From: Siccirubricoccus sp. G192
GTDB taxonomy: Bacteria > Pseudomonadota > Alphaproteobacteria > Acetobacterales > Acetobacteraceae
Direction of reading: 5' to 3'
DNA length: 64,000 bases
Assembly (NCBI RefSeq): GCF_019084075.1
Contig: NZ_JAHREN010000001.1
Span: forward strand, 1,895,501-1,959,500
Shown: piece by piece, positions 47,360 through 56,647 of the stretch
Layout of the letters: each line of letters starts with the position of its first letter
How positions within the stretch are numbered: the stretch's first letter is position 1
Translations under genes and position numbers: made by a program
Notes under the pieces: generated by a model
What the model was told of the DNA's origin: nothing
Seen by the model: only the letters and a program-made list of their open reading frames with translations
The model's database searches: none

Positions 47360-48294
47360 ATGTCGGGCAACCATGCCGCAACGGCCACCAGGATGGCAGC
47401 CGCCCCGGGTGGCGGAACGCTCCGCCTCACGCCGCTGCATCCGGTGATCGGGGCGCGGGCGGAGGGCATCGACCTGCGCCGGCCGCTGACCACGCAGGAG
47501 GCAGCGGCGATCGAGGCGGCGATGGACCGCTACGCCGTGCTGGTCTTCCCGGACCAGCAGCTCGACGATGCGGCGCAGCTCGCCTTCGGCAGCAATTTCG
47601 GCGAGGTGGAGGAGACCCCGAGCCTGGTGGACCAGGCGCGGCGGCGGCTGCCGGAGAACCGCATCAACGACATCTCCAATCTCGGCGTGGATGGGCGGAT
47701 CCTGGCCGCGGATGACCGGCGCCGGATGTACAATCTCGGCAACCTGCTCTGGCACAGCGACAGCAGCTTCAAGCCGACCCCGGCCAAGTATTCCATGCTG
47801 CATGCGCGGGTCATCCCGCCGAGCGGCGGCGAGACGGAATTCGCCGATATGCGCGCCGCCTGGGACGCCCTTCCGGACAAAATGCAGGCGGAGGTGAAGG
47901 ATCTGGTCTGCGAGCATTCGCTGATCTTCTCCCGCGCCCAGCTCGGCTTCGAGGAATTCACCCCGGAGGAGCGCGAGCGCTGCACGCCGGTGCCGCAGCG
48001 GCTGGTGCGGCGGCATCCCGGGTCGGGCCGGCTTTCGCTCTATCTCTCGGCGCATATCGGCCGCATCCGGGGCTGGCCGACGCCGGAGGCGCTGATGCTG
48101 ATCCGCGACCTCACGGAATCGCGACGCAGCGGCAATTCGTCTACCAGCATGCCTGGTCGGTGAACGACCTGGTGATCTGGGACAACCGCTGCACCCTGCA
48201 TCGCGGCCGGCGCTACGAGGACAAGACCTATCCGCGCGACATGCGGCGCGTCACGCTTCAGGATTCTGCGCCGACCCTGGCGCAGCCGGTCTAG
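47360..48294 (+). pseudogene. TauD/TfdA-family 2-oxoglutarate dioxygenase, frameshifted near the C-terminus
   Basis: Non-haem iron dioxygenase, about 311 aa if repaired. It has LHPVIGARAEGIDLRRPLT, AVLVFPDQQL, the HxD iron ligands in LLWHSDSSF, and FADMRAAWDALP. After LMLIRDLTE (near 48117) the frame is lost. The distal His and Arg continue in another frame (QFVYQHAWSVNDLVIWDNR, then CTLHRGRRY) to a TAG at 48294. One extra A near 48117 restores it (LTEIATQRQF). Confidence 0.85.
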
Positions 48295-48375
48295 CTGTTC
48301 CAGCGGGATGTCGAGGGCGCGGATCACCGCGCCCCAACACTCGTGGTCTAGGCGCTGCCGGCCGGGTTGCCGCCC

Positions 48376-48862
48376 TCAACCTGCCATCCGGTAGAAGACC
48401 AGCCCGCCGATCTCCGCCGTCGGCACCTGGCCCAGCGCCCAGCCGGGCAGCTCCGCCGCGTCGTGGCAATGCGTGGCGCCGGCGGTGGGGTCGGGCAGGC
48501 TGCCGGAAGCGGCGCGGGCGGCGATGCGGCGGCAGATGGCCAGGGCCGGGTCCGCCGGCGGCGCCTCGCCCAGCGCGGCGTGGCGGGGGTGGCGCGGGTT
48601 CCAGCAGGCAAAGAGGAAGGGCGCGCGGCAGACCCGGCCGAGCAGCAGCGGCCAGGACCCGGCCGGCGGGCCACCCGGGGCGAAGCGGGCGCAGGCGGCC
48701 GCCCCCCTGCGCCGCGAGCCGGGCGCGGTTCGCCACCAGCGAGGCCAGCGCCTCGATCGCCCGCACCGGCCGCGAGCCGGCCTCCGCCCAGAGGGTCAGG
48801 GCCAGGGTTTCCGCCGCCTGCCCGGCCGCCATCGCCGCCGTGCCCGCCAATGCCGCGCTCAT
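48376..48862 (-). pseudogene. SleB-like cell-wall hydrolase, frameshifted
   Basis: Probable lysis enzyme of the phage module, about 161 aa when repaired. The first frame gives LALTLWAEAGSRPVRAIEALASLVANRARLAAQG. The second gives FLFACWNPRHPRHAALGE, ASGSLPDPTAGATHCHD and the end VPTAEIGGLVFYRMAG. GATHCH and the N-terminal Glu fit the SleB (Hydrolase_2) active site. A run of six Gs in the coding strand (48702-48707) is one longer than the frame allows. The ATG at 48862 overlaps the upstream stop by 4 nt. Confidence 0.72.
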
Positions 48863-49194
48863 GCCTCGTCTCCCGTCTGGATGCGTTCGCGCGGCCGCGC
48901 ATGCGGCGGGGTGGCGCGGGTGAATTCCTCGATCTTCCCCTCGATGCGCAGCAGCTGCTGCGAGAGGCGGCGGTCCACGTCGCGGATCAGGGAGAGCGGC
49001 ACATAGGTGCGCGCCACCTCCAGCTTGAATTCCGCCAGGTCGTCGCGGGTGCGGCTCACCGCCTCGCTCTCCCGCTGGTCGCTGCGGTCGATGCGCTCCT
49101 GGAGGTCGCGCCTGAGGCCGTGGATCATGTAGAACAGGGCGGCGACGATCGGCGCCTCGACGGCGCTGATCCACCAGGTTGGTTCGATCTGCAT
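48859..49194 (-). CDS. Single-TM holin-like phage protein
   Basis: A 111-aa protein with one hydrophobic segment at residues about 8-27 (WISAVEAPIVAALFYMIHGL). A long charged coiled-coil follows (RRDLQERIDRSDQRESEAV...RRLSQQLLRIEGKIEEF). Position directly upstream of, and overlapping, a cell-wall hydrolase gene suggests a holin or membrane partner for lysis. Sequence alone does not prove this. The ATG at 49194 precedes the membrane segment. Confidence 0.55.
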   Translation of the reverse strand: MQIEPTWWISAVEAPIVAALFYMIHGLRRDLQERIDRSDQRESEAVSRTRDDLAEFKLEVARTYVPLSLIRDVDRRLSQQLLRIEGKIEEFTRATPPHARPRERIQTGDEA

Positions 49195-49270
49195 GGGCGG
49201 GGCTCCTCGCGGCCTCCTTGAAGGCGGGGGTGAAGGGGGCCACCCTGGGGGTGGCACCGGAAGACGAGTG

Positions 49271-49498
49271 ATGCGGATGATGTGGCAGGAGCCCTATCTC
49301 GAGACCTGCTGCCGCTCGGCGCTGCACCGGCTGACGCTGGTGGGCGCGGGCGGACGGCCCGATGGGCTGAAGGACGAACCCTGCCTGCGAAGGCTGCAGG
49401 GCATGGGCCTGGCGCGGCAGCGCCCGGACGGCCGCTTCGAGATCACGGCCGAGGGCGGCACCCGCCATGCACGGGAGATCCTGCGGAAGGCGGGTTAG
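49271..49498 (+). CDS. Small winged-helix-like hypothetical protein
   Basis: A 75-aa protein on the strand opposite to the phage genes (MRMMWQEPYLETCCRSALHRLTLVG...CLRRLQGMGLARQRPDGRFEITAEG). The helix-turn-strand pattern with a final wing-like DGRFEIT is typical of small phage or plasmid winged-helix proteins, but the family is not recognised. Its TAG stop is shared with the first bases of the palindromic element at 49497. Confidence 0.5.
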   Translation: MRMMWQEPYLETCCRSALHRLTLVGAGGRPDGLKDEPCLRRLQGMGLARQRPDGRFEITAEGGTRHAREILRKAG

Positions 49499-49601
49499 AG
49501 CAGATCGCCGCAGGTTGGAACCGCCCGGAGGCGTGAATCTGCTCTACAAACAACGGGCTACAGCGGCGTGCCGAACCATCAATTCGGCACGCCGCTGTAG
49601 C
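49497..49601 (+). repeat. Palindromic element copy 4, inside the phage module
   Basis: 105 bp with left module AGAGCAGATCGCCGC...GGCGTGAATCTGCTCT and palindrome GGCTACAGCGGCGTGCCGAA with TTCGGCACGCCGCTGTAGC. It closely matches copy 3 at 12708. It supplies the last two bases of the rightward gene's TAG and, through its loop, the stop and final seven residues (GYSGVPN) of the terminase. Confidence 0.9.
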
Positions 49602-51037
49602 CGGCCCGCCAGCCCGCCACCCGCGGTGCCGCGGGCACCAGCGGCAGCCGCACCGGCTCGGCCAGCAGGCAGCCGGCCAGGGCGTCCAGCGCATCGTCGC
49701 GGGCGCCGCGCGCCTCCGGCCGCCAGGCCGCCATCTCCGCCGGGAAGGGCGTGCGGAAGACGGCCTCATGCGCGTGCAGCCGGCGCGCCGCCAGCGCCGG
49801 TTCCAGCGCCGCCAGGATGCGTTCCGACTTGCCGCGGTGGCTGTTGTGCTCCAACACCGCGCAGGGCGCGCCGGCCCGTGCCATCTCCCGCCGGAGCAGC
49901 GCCGGCAGGAAGCGGCCGAGCCCATTGGTCTCCACCCGCACCACCGGCAGCAGCAGCTCCCGCGCCAGCGCCGCCACCGCCTTGCATTGCTGCGTGGCGG
50001 GATCGATCGGGCTGTCCGGGTCATGGGTCAGCCAGGCCAGGCGGTGCAGGAAGTGGTTGCCCTCGCCATCCGCATAGGTGGCGGCCAGCACCGAGGCGTC
50101 GCCGCTGCCAGGGCGGCCATAGGCCGGGTCCCAGAAGCCGCCGCCGGAAAGCAGCCGGCGGCCGAGCAGCGAGAGATGCGCGCGGCCGCCGGCCTCGCGG
50201 TAATCCGGCTCCTCCGCGTAGCGCACCAGCAGCGCGGGATCGAGCCGCGCCGCCGCCTCCGCCACCGATTGCAGCAGCATCTGCCGGGCGAAGCGCAGCG
50301 GCCCGACGCGGCTCCGCAGCGCCTCGATCTCCGCCAGCGCGAAGCGTTCCGGCCAGGCGCTGCCGCCATCGGCGCCGAGCAGCGGGATGCTGAGGCGGCG
50401 GTAGCCCGTCAGCCAGGCATCGGCGCTGCCGGGCGGCAGGTAAAGCGTCTCCGCACAATGCGGCGTGCCGACATAGAGGATGCTGCCGCCGGGGGTGAGC
50501 ACGAATTCCCGTCTCCGCCAGCCGCGAGCGCAGCTCGGCGCGCTTGTCCGGCGTGTCGCAATTGCCGGCCACCTCGACATCGTCGCAGATGATCAGCTCG
50601 GCCCGCGCCCCGGTGATGTTGCCGCCGAGCCCCTGCGCCAGCATGGAGGGATCGCGCAGCACCGCCTGGCGCGCCACGGTGAAGCGGTCCATCGCCCAGG
50701 ACCCCGGCGCCTCCGGCAGCAGGTGGCGGCAGAGCGGGTGGCGTTCCAGGATGCGCCGCACCGTCGCCACCATCTTCGTGGCCAGCGGCTGGTCGGCGGC
50801 CAGCACCAGAATGCGCGCATCCGGGTCACAGAGCAGCCACCAGGCGCAGAACAGCCCGACCATGGTGGATTTGCCGCAGCCGCGGAAGGCCATCAGCAGC
50901 AGGCGGCGGTCGCCCGCCTGCCGCCGCAATTGCAGCCAGCGGGCGATGCGCCGGTGCACCGCCGGTGTCGCCTGGTTCTGCGCCGCGTTCCAGATCCAGG
51001 CGAATTCGACGAAGTCAGCCTGCGGCGCCGTCGTCAT
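49579..51037 (-). pseudogene. Phage terminase large subunit, frameshifted
   Basis: Packaging ATPase-nuclease, about 485 aa when repaired. The ATPase part has Walker A AFRGCGKST, the adjacent VGLFCAWWLLCDPDARILVLAAD, and Walker B ELIICDDVE. After RSRLAET the frame is lost by one extra C on the forward strand (50508-50510). It continues as EFVLTPGGSILYVGTPHCAETLY, with nuclease-type VVRVETNGLGRF and ARDDALDALAG. The ATG at 51037 overlaps the small-subunit gene. The C-terminus runs into repeat copy 4. Confidence 0.88.
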
Positions 51038-51308
51038 CGGATGGGGTCTCCTCATTCGCCAGCGAGGGCATCCTTTCGCGCCAGGCGGCCATGTCGATTT
51101 CGACGGGCTTCGCCTCGCCCGAATCGCGCGCCAGCTTCAGCACATGCTCCAGATGCGCGAGCGCGGCGCGGGCCGCGGCGTGCCGGGCACCGAAGGCCTT
51201 GGCATCCTCCTCCGTGTCGCCCTGGAGGAAGGACCGGTATTCCTCCAGCACGAGTTGCGCCGCTTCCGTGAGATCGGCATCGAGGGGCGCGTTCCGCCGC
51301 GCCCTCAC
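51015..51308 (-). CDS. Probable terminase small subunit-like protein
   Basis: A 97-aa helical protein with a GTG start (VRARRNAPLDADLTEAAQLVLEEYRSFLQGD...HAAARAALAHLEHVLKLARDSG). It lies immediately upstream of and overlaps the large terminase gene by 23 nt, the usual place of TerS. It also overlaps the tail-spike stop by 4 nt. The sequence is not diagnostic, so the role is from position and size. Confidence 0.55.
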   Translation of the reverse strand: MRARRNAPLDADLTEAAQLVLEEYRSFLQGDTEEDAKAFGARHAAARAALAHLEHVLKLARDSGEAKPVEIDMAAWRERMPSLANEETPSDDDGAAG

Positions 51309-53587
51309 GACTTCACCAGCCGCACGCGCACGGTGCCCGGGTTGAGGTCCACGGCGGCGCCGCTGCGGTTCCAGGCGGTGACGGTGACGGCATCCGTAGC
51401 CCCGACCTGCGCCAGGAACACGACGCCCGAGGTGGCGAGGCTGAAGGAGGCCTGCACGAAATCCCCCGGCCGCGCGCCCGGCAGCGGCACATTGACCTGC
51501 GCCGAGCCGCCGGCGGCGATGGAGGGCGCGTCCCACACCGCCTCCGCCTTCATCTCCCGCAGGCCGAAGGGCAGGTCCGGCAGGCCCCAGAGCACCGCCG
51601 GCGATTGCGACGGATCGCAGGCGAGGCGCAGCGCCCGCACTTCGTAGTCCCGGCCGATGCGCGCGAGGCCGATGATGGCATAGGCCACCTGGTCGGCCAG
51701 GCGCACCACCTGCAACCGGGTCAGATCCGCATCCGTCATGTCGGCGGAGCCCTGCCACCAGCGCGGCGTCTCGGCCCACTGCATGGACATGCCGGAGGCG
51801 CGGACCATGGGGCCTGAGGCTTCGGTCAGCAGCGCCATCGAGGCATCGAAGCACTGCACGATGAGGCGCGGATTGTCCGCATCCACCGCCAGCGCGAATT
51901 CCTTGCAGGCCCGCGCATCCACCACGAAGCCGATGCCGCGGCCGCCGGTGAGAAGCAGCCCGCGATCGCTCAGCACATACTGGTCGAGCCCCGCGAAGGT
52001 GAAATGCGGCAGATGCGTCGGCGCGCCGGAGACATTGGTGGAGAGGCAGGCGAGGCGCTCGAATCCCAGCTCGGTATTGCTCTGCCGGAAGGCGGCGGCG
52101 CGGATATTGGGAACGGAGATGAGTTCCCGCACCGCCTCCCGGTGGCCCGCCGCCTGGTGCAGCGCCCGCACCACGGAGCCGACGCGCGTGGCGCTCGGCG
52201 TGTAGTCGATGCCGATGCCGTAGCCCTGGCTCGCCCAGGCCACCTCATAGACATGGTCCTGCGCACCGCCGGTATGCCGCGCGACGAAGGGCGAGCAGCC
52301 CTCCATGCGGATGCCGTTCGCCACCACGGCGCGGCTGCTCACCTCCGACAGGAAGGGGATGCCGGTGATGGGCTTGTCGCGCGCCTGCAATTCGAAGCCC
52401 GGCCCGTGGAACAGGTGCCGGTTATGCGCGACATAGGCGCCCGGCGCGGCCGAGAGCCGCACGCCGTAGCGGTCCTTGCCGGGATTGACCGTGCTGCCGA
52501 TGGCGAAATGCCCGCCATAGTAGCGGACCGAGGTGTTCCAGGCGCCGGCGGAGGCGGTGCGGATATCGAGGCCGATGCCGTTGTTCACGATACGGCCGAG
52601 GATCAGCGTCGTGTCCTCGAAGCCGCGCCCGTCGCCCAGGGTGCGCAGCCCGATGGTGAAGCCCTCGACCTGGCGCAGCTCGACCAGGCTGGCATCGAGG
52701 TTGCGCGCCACGATGCCGATGTCGTTCTCGTCCAGCCAGTCCGAGATGCTGGCGCGCAGCACGCGCAGGCCCTGGTAGAGCTTGGCCGCGTTGCGCACCG
52801 TGCCGCCATCGCCGAGCGTCAGCGCCGTGCGGCCGCCCGGCCCGGCATAGAGGATGGCGCCGCGCATGGTGAGCCCCGCCGCCGCGCCGGGCAACGTCAG
52901 CGGCATGGTGGTGCGGAAGCTGCCCTCGGTGATCTCCAGGTGCTTGCCGCTGGCGGCGGCGGCATTCATGGCGGCCTGGAGCGCCGGGCCGTCATCCGTG
53001 ACGCCATCGCCCATGGCGCCGAAATCGCGGGAGGAGAGGCGCTCCGCCAGCTTGTCCTCCACGGTGCGCGGCACCGCGCCGGCAAAGGGCAGCGAGAGCA
53101 GCCCGGCATCCCGGTTGAAGACGGTGACGCCACCGGCGCTGTCGAAGCCCAGCACCTTGTTGGAACGGGCGGCGCGCACCGGCAGGGTGGTGATGCTGCC
53201 GACCTCGGAGGGGTCGAGCCGGAGCGCGCTACCGATCTCCTCCTTCACCTCCTGCAGGGCGGCCACCTGGTAGTCCAGCTCGTCGTTCAGGGTGCGGGCA
53301 CGCAGCACGCCGTTCTCCTGGAAGTCGCTGTTGCGTGCCACCACCAGGTTCCGCCGCAGCGTGACCCGGGTGCGGGCCGGCGGCGGCGCGATGAAGGTGA
53401 CGCTGCCGCCCTCGGAATGGCCGGCACCCAGGACGGTGAAGCCGCCAGGCTGCAGCAGGTCGTCGAGCCGCACTTCGAGATCGGCCGCGGTGAAGATCGG
53501 GAAGGGATAGGTGAAGCCGGTGCGGATGCCATCGGCCAGGTATTGCACCCGCGGCGCGACGTCACCGATTCTGATATGCTCGTCCAT
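51305..53587 (-). CDS. Tail spike/fibre with T7-type N-terminus and pectate-lyase-like beta-helix
   Basis: A 760-aa receptor-binding protein. Residues about 1-110 match the T7 tail-fibre N-terminal domain that docks on podovirus tails (APRVQYLADGIRTGFTYPFPIF and VTLRRNLVVARNSDFQENG). At about residue 187 a pectate-lyase-3 superhelix begins (LSSRDFGAMGDGVTDDGPALQAAMNAA). A C-terminal beta-domain (QVNVPLPGARPGDFVQASFSL) resembles those of other phage tail proteins. It would decide which cells the particle binds. It is complete. Confidence 0.82.
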   Translation of the reverse strand: MDEHIRIGDVAPRVQYLADGIRTGFTYPFPIFTAADLEVRLDDLLQPGGFTVLGAGHSEGGSVTFIAPPPARTRVTLRRNLVVARNSDFQENGVLRARTLNDELDYQVAALQEVKEEIGSALRLDPSEVGSITTLPVRAARSNKVLGFDSAGGVTVFNRDAGLLSLPFAGAVPRTVEDKLAERLSSRDFGAMGDGVTDDGPALQAAMNAAAASGKHLEITEGSFRTTMPLTLPGAAAGLTMRGAILYAGPGGRTALTLGDGGTVRNAAKLYQGLRVLRASISDWLDENDIGIVARNLDASLVELRQVEGFTIGLRTLGDGRGFEDTTLILGRIVNNGIGLDIRTASAGAWNTSVRYYGGHFAIGSTVNPGKDRYGVRLSAAPGAYVAHNRHLFHGPGFELQARDKPITGIPFLSEVSSRAVVANGIRMEGCSPFVARHTGGAQDHVYEVAWASQGYGIGIDYTPSATRVGSVVRALHQAAGHREAVRELISVPNIRAAAFRQSNTELGFERLACLSTNVSGAPTHLPHFTFAGLDQYVLSDRGLLLTGGRGIGFVVDARACKEFALAVDADNPRLIVQCFDASMALLTEASGPMVRASGMSMQWAETPRWWQGSADMTDADLTRLQVVRLADQVAYAIIGLARIGRDYEVRALRLACDPSQSPAVLWGLPDLPFGLREMKAEAVWDAPSIAAGGSAQVNVPLPGARPGDFVQASFSLATSGVVFLAQVGATDAVTVTAWNRSGAAVDLNPGTVRVRLVKS

Positions 53588-53647
53588 GCTGGGACTCCGG
53601 GATATGGAGGGGGCATGCCCCTTGTGCCTGGCGGCCCGCCAGGCGCT

Positions 53648-54088
53648 TCAGTCGAGCAGGTTGCGCGCCGCGGCGCCGAGGCTGCGGCCGGATTGCAGCA
53701 GCGCGGTCAGCGTGCCATCCGGGTTCAGCAGGCTGGCGCGGCCCTGGGCGAGCCGGCTGCGGAAGGTGGCGTCGTCGGCGCCCTGCTGGGCCGCGGCATC
53801 CTGCCGCAGCCCAGCGGTGACGGCGCCGGCGGAGCCCTCATCCGGCACCAGCCCATTGGCGGCGAGGCGCGCGCGGGTGGCGGCCAGGGTGCGGGCCAGG
53901 CTCTGGCCCCGCGCCGCCGCCTCCTGCTGCTGCTGCGCGGTCAGCGCCTGTTGCCGCGCCACCTCCTGCTGCTGCGTCTGCTGCGCCTGGGCGCGACTCA
54001 TCGCCTGGGAGGTCTGCGCCTGGCGCACGCTGCCATAGAGCGTGGCACCCGCGCCGACGATGGTTGCGATCGAGGCAAGAGCGCCCAT
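53648..54088 (-). CDS. Probable internal virion/core protein
   Basis: A 146-aa protein starting MGALASIATIVGAGATLYGSV. A long Gln/Ala-rich helix follows (RAQAQQTQQQEVARQQALTAQQQQ). A hydrophobic N-terminus plus a helical body is typical of small podovirus internal virion proteins. The call rests on position between the tail-tube B and tail-spike genes. The ATG overlaps the upstream stop region. Confidence 0.55.
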   Translation of the reverse strand: MGALASIATIVGAGATLYGSVRQAQTSQAMSRAQAQQTQQQEVARQQALTAQQQQEAAARGQSLARTLAATRARLAANGLVPDEGSAGAVTAGLRQDAAAQQGADDATFRSRLAQGRASLLNPDGTLTALLQSGRSLGAAARNLLD

Positions 54089-55968
54089 CAGTCTGTGATC
54101 CTCGTCTCGGTGGTGACGGAAAGCAGGGTCATCGGCAGCGGCGTATCGTCCTCGATCCGCCAGAGCGGCCGCAGCGCATCGCGCTGCCAGCCCAGCGCGC
54201 GCAGCCGCACATCCCCGGTGAAGCGCGGCGGCGGCGCGTCCAGCAGCGGCGTGTCCAGCCGGCGGAACGGCACCGGCGCCGGACCGCGGCCGAGATCCAC
54301 GGCAAGCGCCGCCGTCTCCAGCACCCGGAAGGTGACGGAGACCAGCCTGAGCGGCGCCGCGCGGACGCCGAGCGCGGTGGCGAGATCCGGCGGCAGCGGC
54401 TCCACCACATGCCGGAAGGCGAGCCCGACCTGTACGCTGCCGGCCGGCGGATCGACCGTGACCGCGCCGCCCGCGACCGTGGCGCTGCCGCGCGGCGCGC
54501 CATTCGCCAGCACGCCGACGCTGCTGCCCTCCAGATGGCCAAGGCCGGTCCAGCGGTCCTGCGGCACGGCGGCGCTGCCGGTCAGGGCGGCATCGAGCGC
54601 CAGGGCATCGTCGAAGCGTTCGAGGCGGGTGGTGCCGCCACGCTCCACCGTGGCCCAGACGGTGCCCTCGATCTCGGCCAGCGCGCGGATGGCGCCCGCC
54701 GTCTCCTGCCGGGTCCAGGCGGTGACCTGCTCGGCGCGATAGAGGGTGAGGGTGGCGAGCGTGCCATCCGCCATCGCCACATGCAGCAGGCGCCGCGTCT
54801 GGTCGTAGCACATGGCCACCGGCTCGCGGACCAGGTGCTGCGCCGCCAGCGCCAGGTCGTTCGCCTGGTAGAGCTGCTGCAGGTCGGTATAGGTGAATTC
54901 GAAGATGCCGCGCCCGCTGCGCGCGGCGAAGATGGTGGAGCCGTCCACATCCACCGGCGGCAGCATGCGCCCGACCAGCGAGCCCACCCGGGTCTGCCGG
55001 TTGAGCTGGATGCTGGAGGGGGTCAGCGGCGTGCCGGTGACCATCCATTCGGCGCCCGAGGTGAAGACCTGCAAATGCTGGCCGGAGAAGACGCCGCGGA
55101 TGGCGTTCACCTGGTCCGAGACCAGCCCGAATTCGATCCCCTGGTCATCGAGGCCGGTGCCGGTATCGAAGTTGAACAGGTCGCCGGATTGCGAGAGCCA
55201 GAGCCGGTTCGGCAGGTCGCGGGAGCCGCCGATGACCAGCCTGTCCTGGTGGAAGCAGACGCAGACCGGCCAGCCGCGGGCCGCGGAGAAGGCGGCTTCG
55301 TCCCAATCCGTGGTGAGGTTGGTGCCGGCCAGGGTTTCCTCGACGCTGGCGGTGGCATGGACCGCGGAATGCACCGCCGTGACCCGCACCCGCCTGCCGC
55401 CGATGCGGAAGCGCGCACCGACATGGCCGGCCTGGAAGAACAGGTCGGAGGCGCTGAGGTCGATCTCGCCGGCGACCCCGCTCGGCTCCAGCGCCACCGC
55501 AGCGCCGGCGAAGCGGTAGAAGGGCTCGCGCAGGAAGACCCAGGGCAGCACGGTCCAATTGGCATGGCCCGTGCGGGTGACCTTCTGCGGCACCATGTCC
55601 GGATGGCAGAGCAGCAGGGTATCCGCGCTCTGGGTGAAGGCGATCTGCGGCAGCATCGCCGTGCTCCAGGGGCCGGGGGCCTCCGCCACCTGCGTGTCGC
55701 CGATGAAGATCTGCATCCTGCCTTCGGTCAGGACCAGCAGGTAGCTCTGCTCGGTATTGAACTCGAAGGCGATGAGGCGGGCCGGGCCGGGCAGGGGCAC
55801 GATATGGCGCAGGCCGGGGCGGCGGGTGACGCCACCGGTCGGCTGGATGAAGACGTTGCGCAGCAGCCGCGCGCCATTGGCCCAGGCGCGGAGGTCGGGC
55901 CGGCCCAGCAATTCGGGCGCGACCTCGCCGGCGGTGAAGCTGGTCTTCAGCGTGCGGGACTGGGCCAT
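54088..55968 (-). CDS. Tail tubular protein B (podovirus tail nozzle)
   Basis: A 626-aa beta-propeller-type nozzle protein. The N-terminus TLKTSFTAGEVAPELLGRPDLRAWANGARLLRNVFIQPTGGVTRRPG (shown only as hallmark; key residues FTAGEVAP and GGVTRRPG) is highly typical of T7 gp12-like proteins. Later hallmarks are FHQDRLVIGGSRDLPNRLWLS and GLVSDQVNAIRGVFSGQHLQVFTSGAEW. It follows tail tube A with a 2-bp gap. Confidence 0.85.
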   Translation of the reverse strand: MAQSRTLKTSFTAGEVAPELLGRPDLRAWANGARLLRNVFIQPTGGVTRRPGLRHIVPLPGPARLIAFEFNTEQSYLLVLTEGRMQIFIGDTQVAEAPGPWSTAMLPQIAFTQSADTLLLCHPDMVPQKVTRTGHANWTVLPWVFLREPFYRFAGAAVALEPSGVAGEIDLSASDLFFQAGHVGARFRIGGRRVRVTAVHSAVHATASVEETLAGTNLTTDWDEAAFSAARGWPVCVCFHQDRLVIGGSRDLPNRLWLSQSGDLFNFDTGTGLDDQGIEFGLVSDQVNAIRGVFSGQHLQVFTSGAEWMVTGTPLTPSSIQLNRQTRVGSLVGRMLPPVDVDGSTIFAARSGRGIFEFTYTDLQQLYQANDLALAAQHLVREPVAMCYDQTRRLLHVAMADGTLATLTLYRAEQVTAWTRQETAGAIRALAEIEGTVWATVERGGTTRLERFDDALALDAALTGSAAVPQDRWTGLGHLEGSSVGVLANGAPRGSATVAGGAVTVDPPAGSVQVGLAFRHVVEPLPPDLATALGVRAAPLRLVSVTFRVLETAALAVDLGRGPAPVPFRRLDTPLLDAPPPRFTGDVRLRALGWQRDALRPLWRIEDDTPLPMTLLSVTTETRITD

Positions 55969-55970
55969 GC

Positions 55971-56540
55971 CTAGCGCCTTGCCGCGAGCAGCGGGAAATC
56001 CTCGATCGCGCGCGGCGTCGCCTGCTGGCTGTCGGCCAGGCGGGCGGCGCGCAGCTCGCTCTCCGCCAGGCCGTAGAGCATCTGCGTGCGGCTGGTATTC
56101 TCGGTGAGCGGGATGCAGAATTCCGCGGCCAGGCGGGTGGCGAGCGCGGCCGCGAAGAAGGGCGGGAAGGCGCTTTCCTCCGGCCGGAACACGTAGGAGA
56201 GCGTGACCTCCTCCGCATTGCAGTGCAGCCGGTCCTCCAGCAGCCGGTAGCTGAGGCCGCGCCCGGCGCCGGGGCTGCCGGCCGAGAGCGCGCGCAGGAA
56301 GCCGGCCGGCAGTTGGAAGGCATTGGCGAAATCGGCGGCGGGCCTGGCGGCCAGGCGCGGCAGGCTGGCCTGGGCCGTGGCGAAGCTCCAGGGATGGAGG
56401 GAGAGCAGCGCATCCCGCACCGCGGGGTAGAGGTTGGCGGCGACTTCCGCTTCGGCCGTGCCCTCGTCGAGCGAGGCAATGGGCTGCGCGCCGATCTTCA
56501 GCAGCGCGCGCGAGCAGAGCGCGAGGGCGGAGAGGGCCAT
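55971..56540 (-). CDS. Tail tubular protein A (podovirus adaptor, gp11-like)
   Basis: A 189-aa helical adaptor that forms the ring between portal and nozzle. The family block ALCSRALLKIGAQPIASLDEG is followed by YPAVRDALLSLHPWSFATAQ near residue 40, very typical of TTPA. YRLLEDRLHCNAEEVTLSYVF follows. It lies between the capsid and tail-tube B genes. Confidence 0.82.
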   Translation of the reverse strand: MALSALALCSRALLKIGAQPIASLDEGTAEAEVAANLYPAVRDALLSLHPWSFATAQASLPRLAARPAADFANAFQLPAGFLRALSAGSPGAGRGLSYRLLEDRLHCNAEEVTLSYVFRPEESAFPPFFAAALATRLAAEFCIPLTENTSRTQMLYGLAESELRAARLADSQQATPRAIEDFPLLAARR

Positions 56541-56580
56541 CGGGGACTCCGGTGCAGGGGGGTTTTGGTGCGAGGAGAGT

Positions 56581-56611
56581 CCCGGCCTCTCCGCAAGCAG
56601 GAGAGGCCGGG
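56581..56611 (-). terminator. Strong hairpin after the capsid gene
   Basis: CCCGGCCTCTCC (56581-56592) and GGAGAGGCCGGG (56600-56611) form a perfect 12-bp stem with a 7-nt loop, 37 bp past the capsid stop. There is no T tract. It could partly terminate transcription or protect the capsid mRNA, giving more capsid than tail proteins. Confidence 0.5.
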
Positions 56612-56647
56612 ATTGGGGGCGCGCTACTCCTTCGCGCGCATCCGCGG

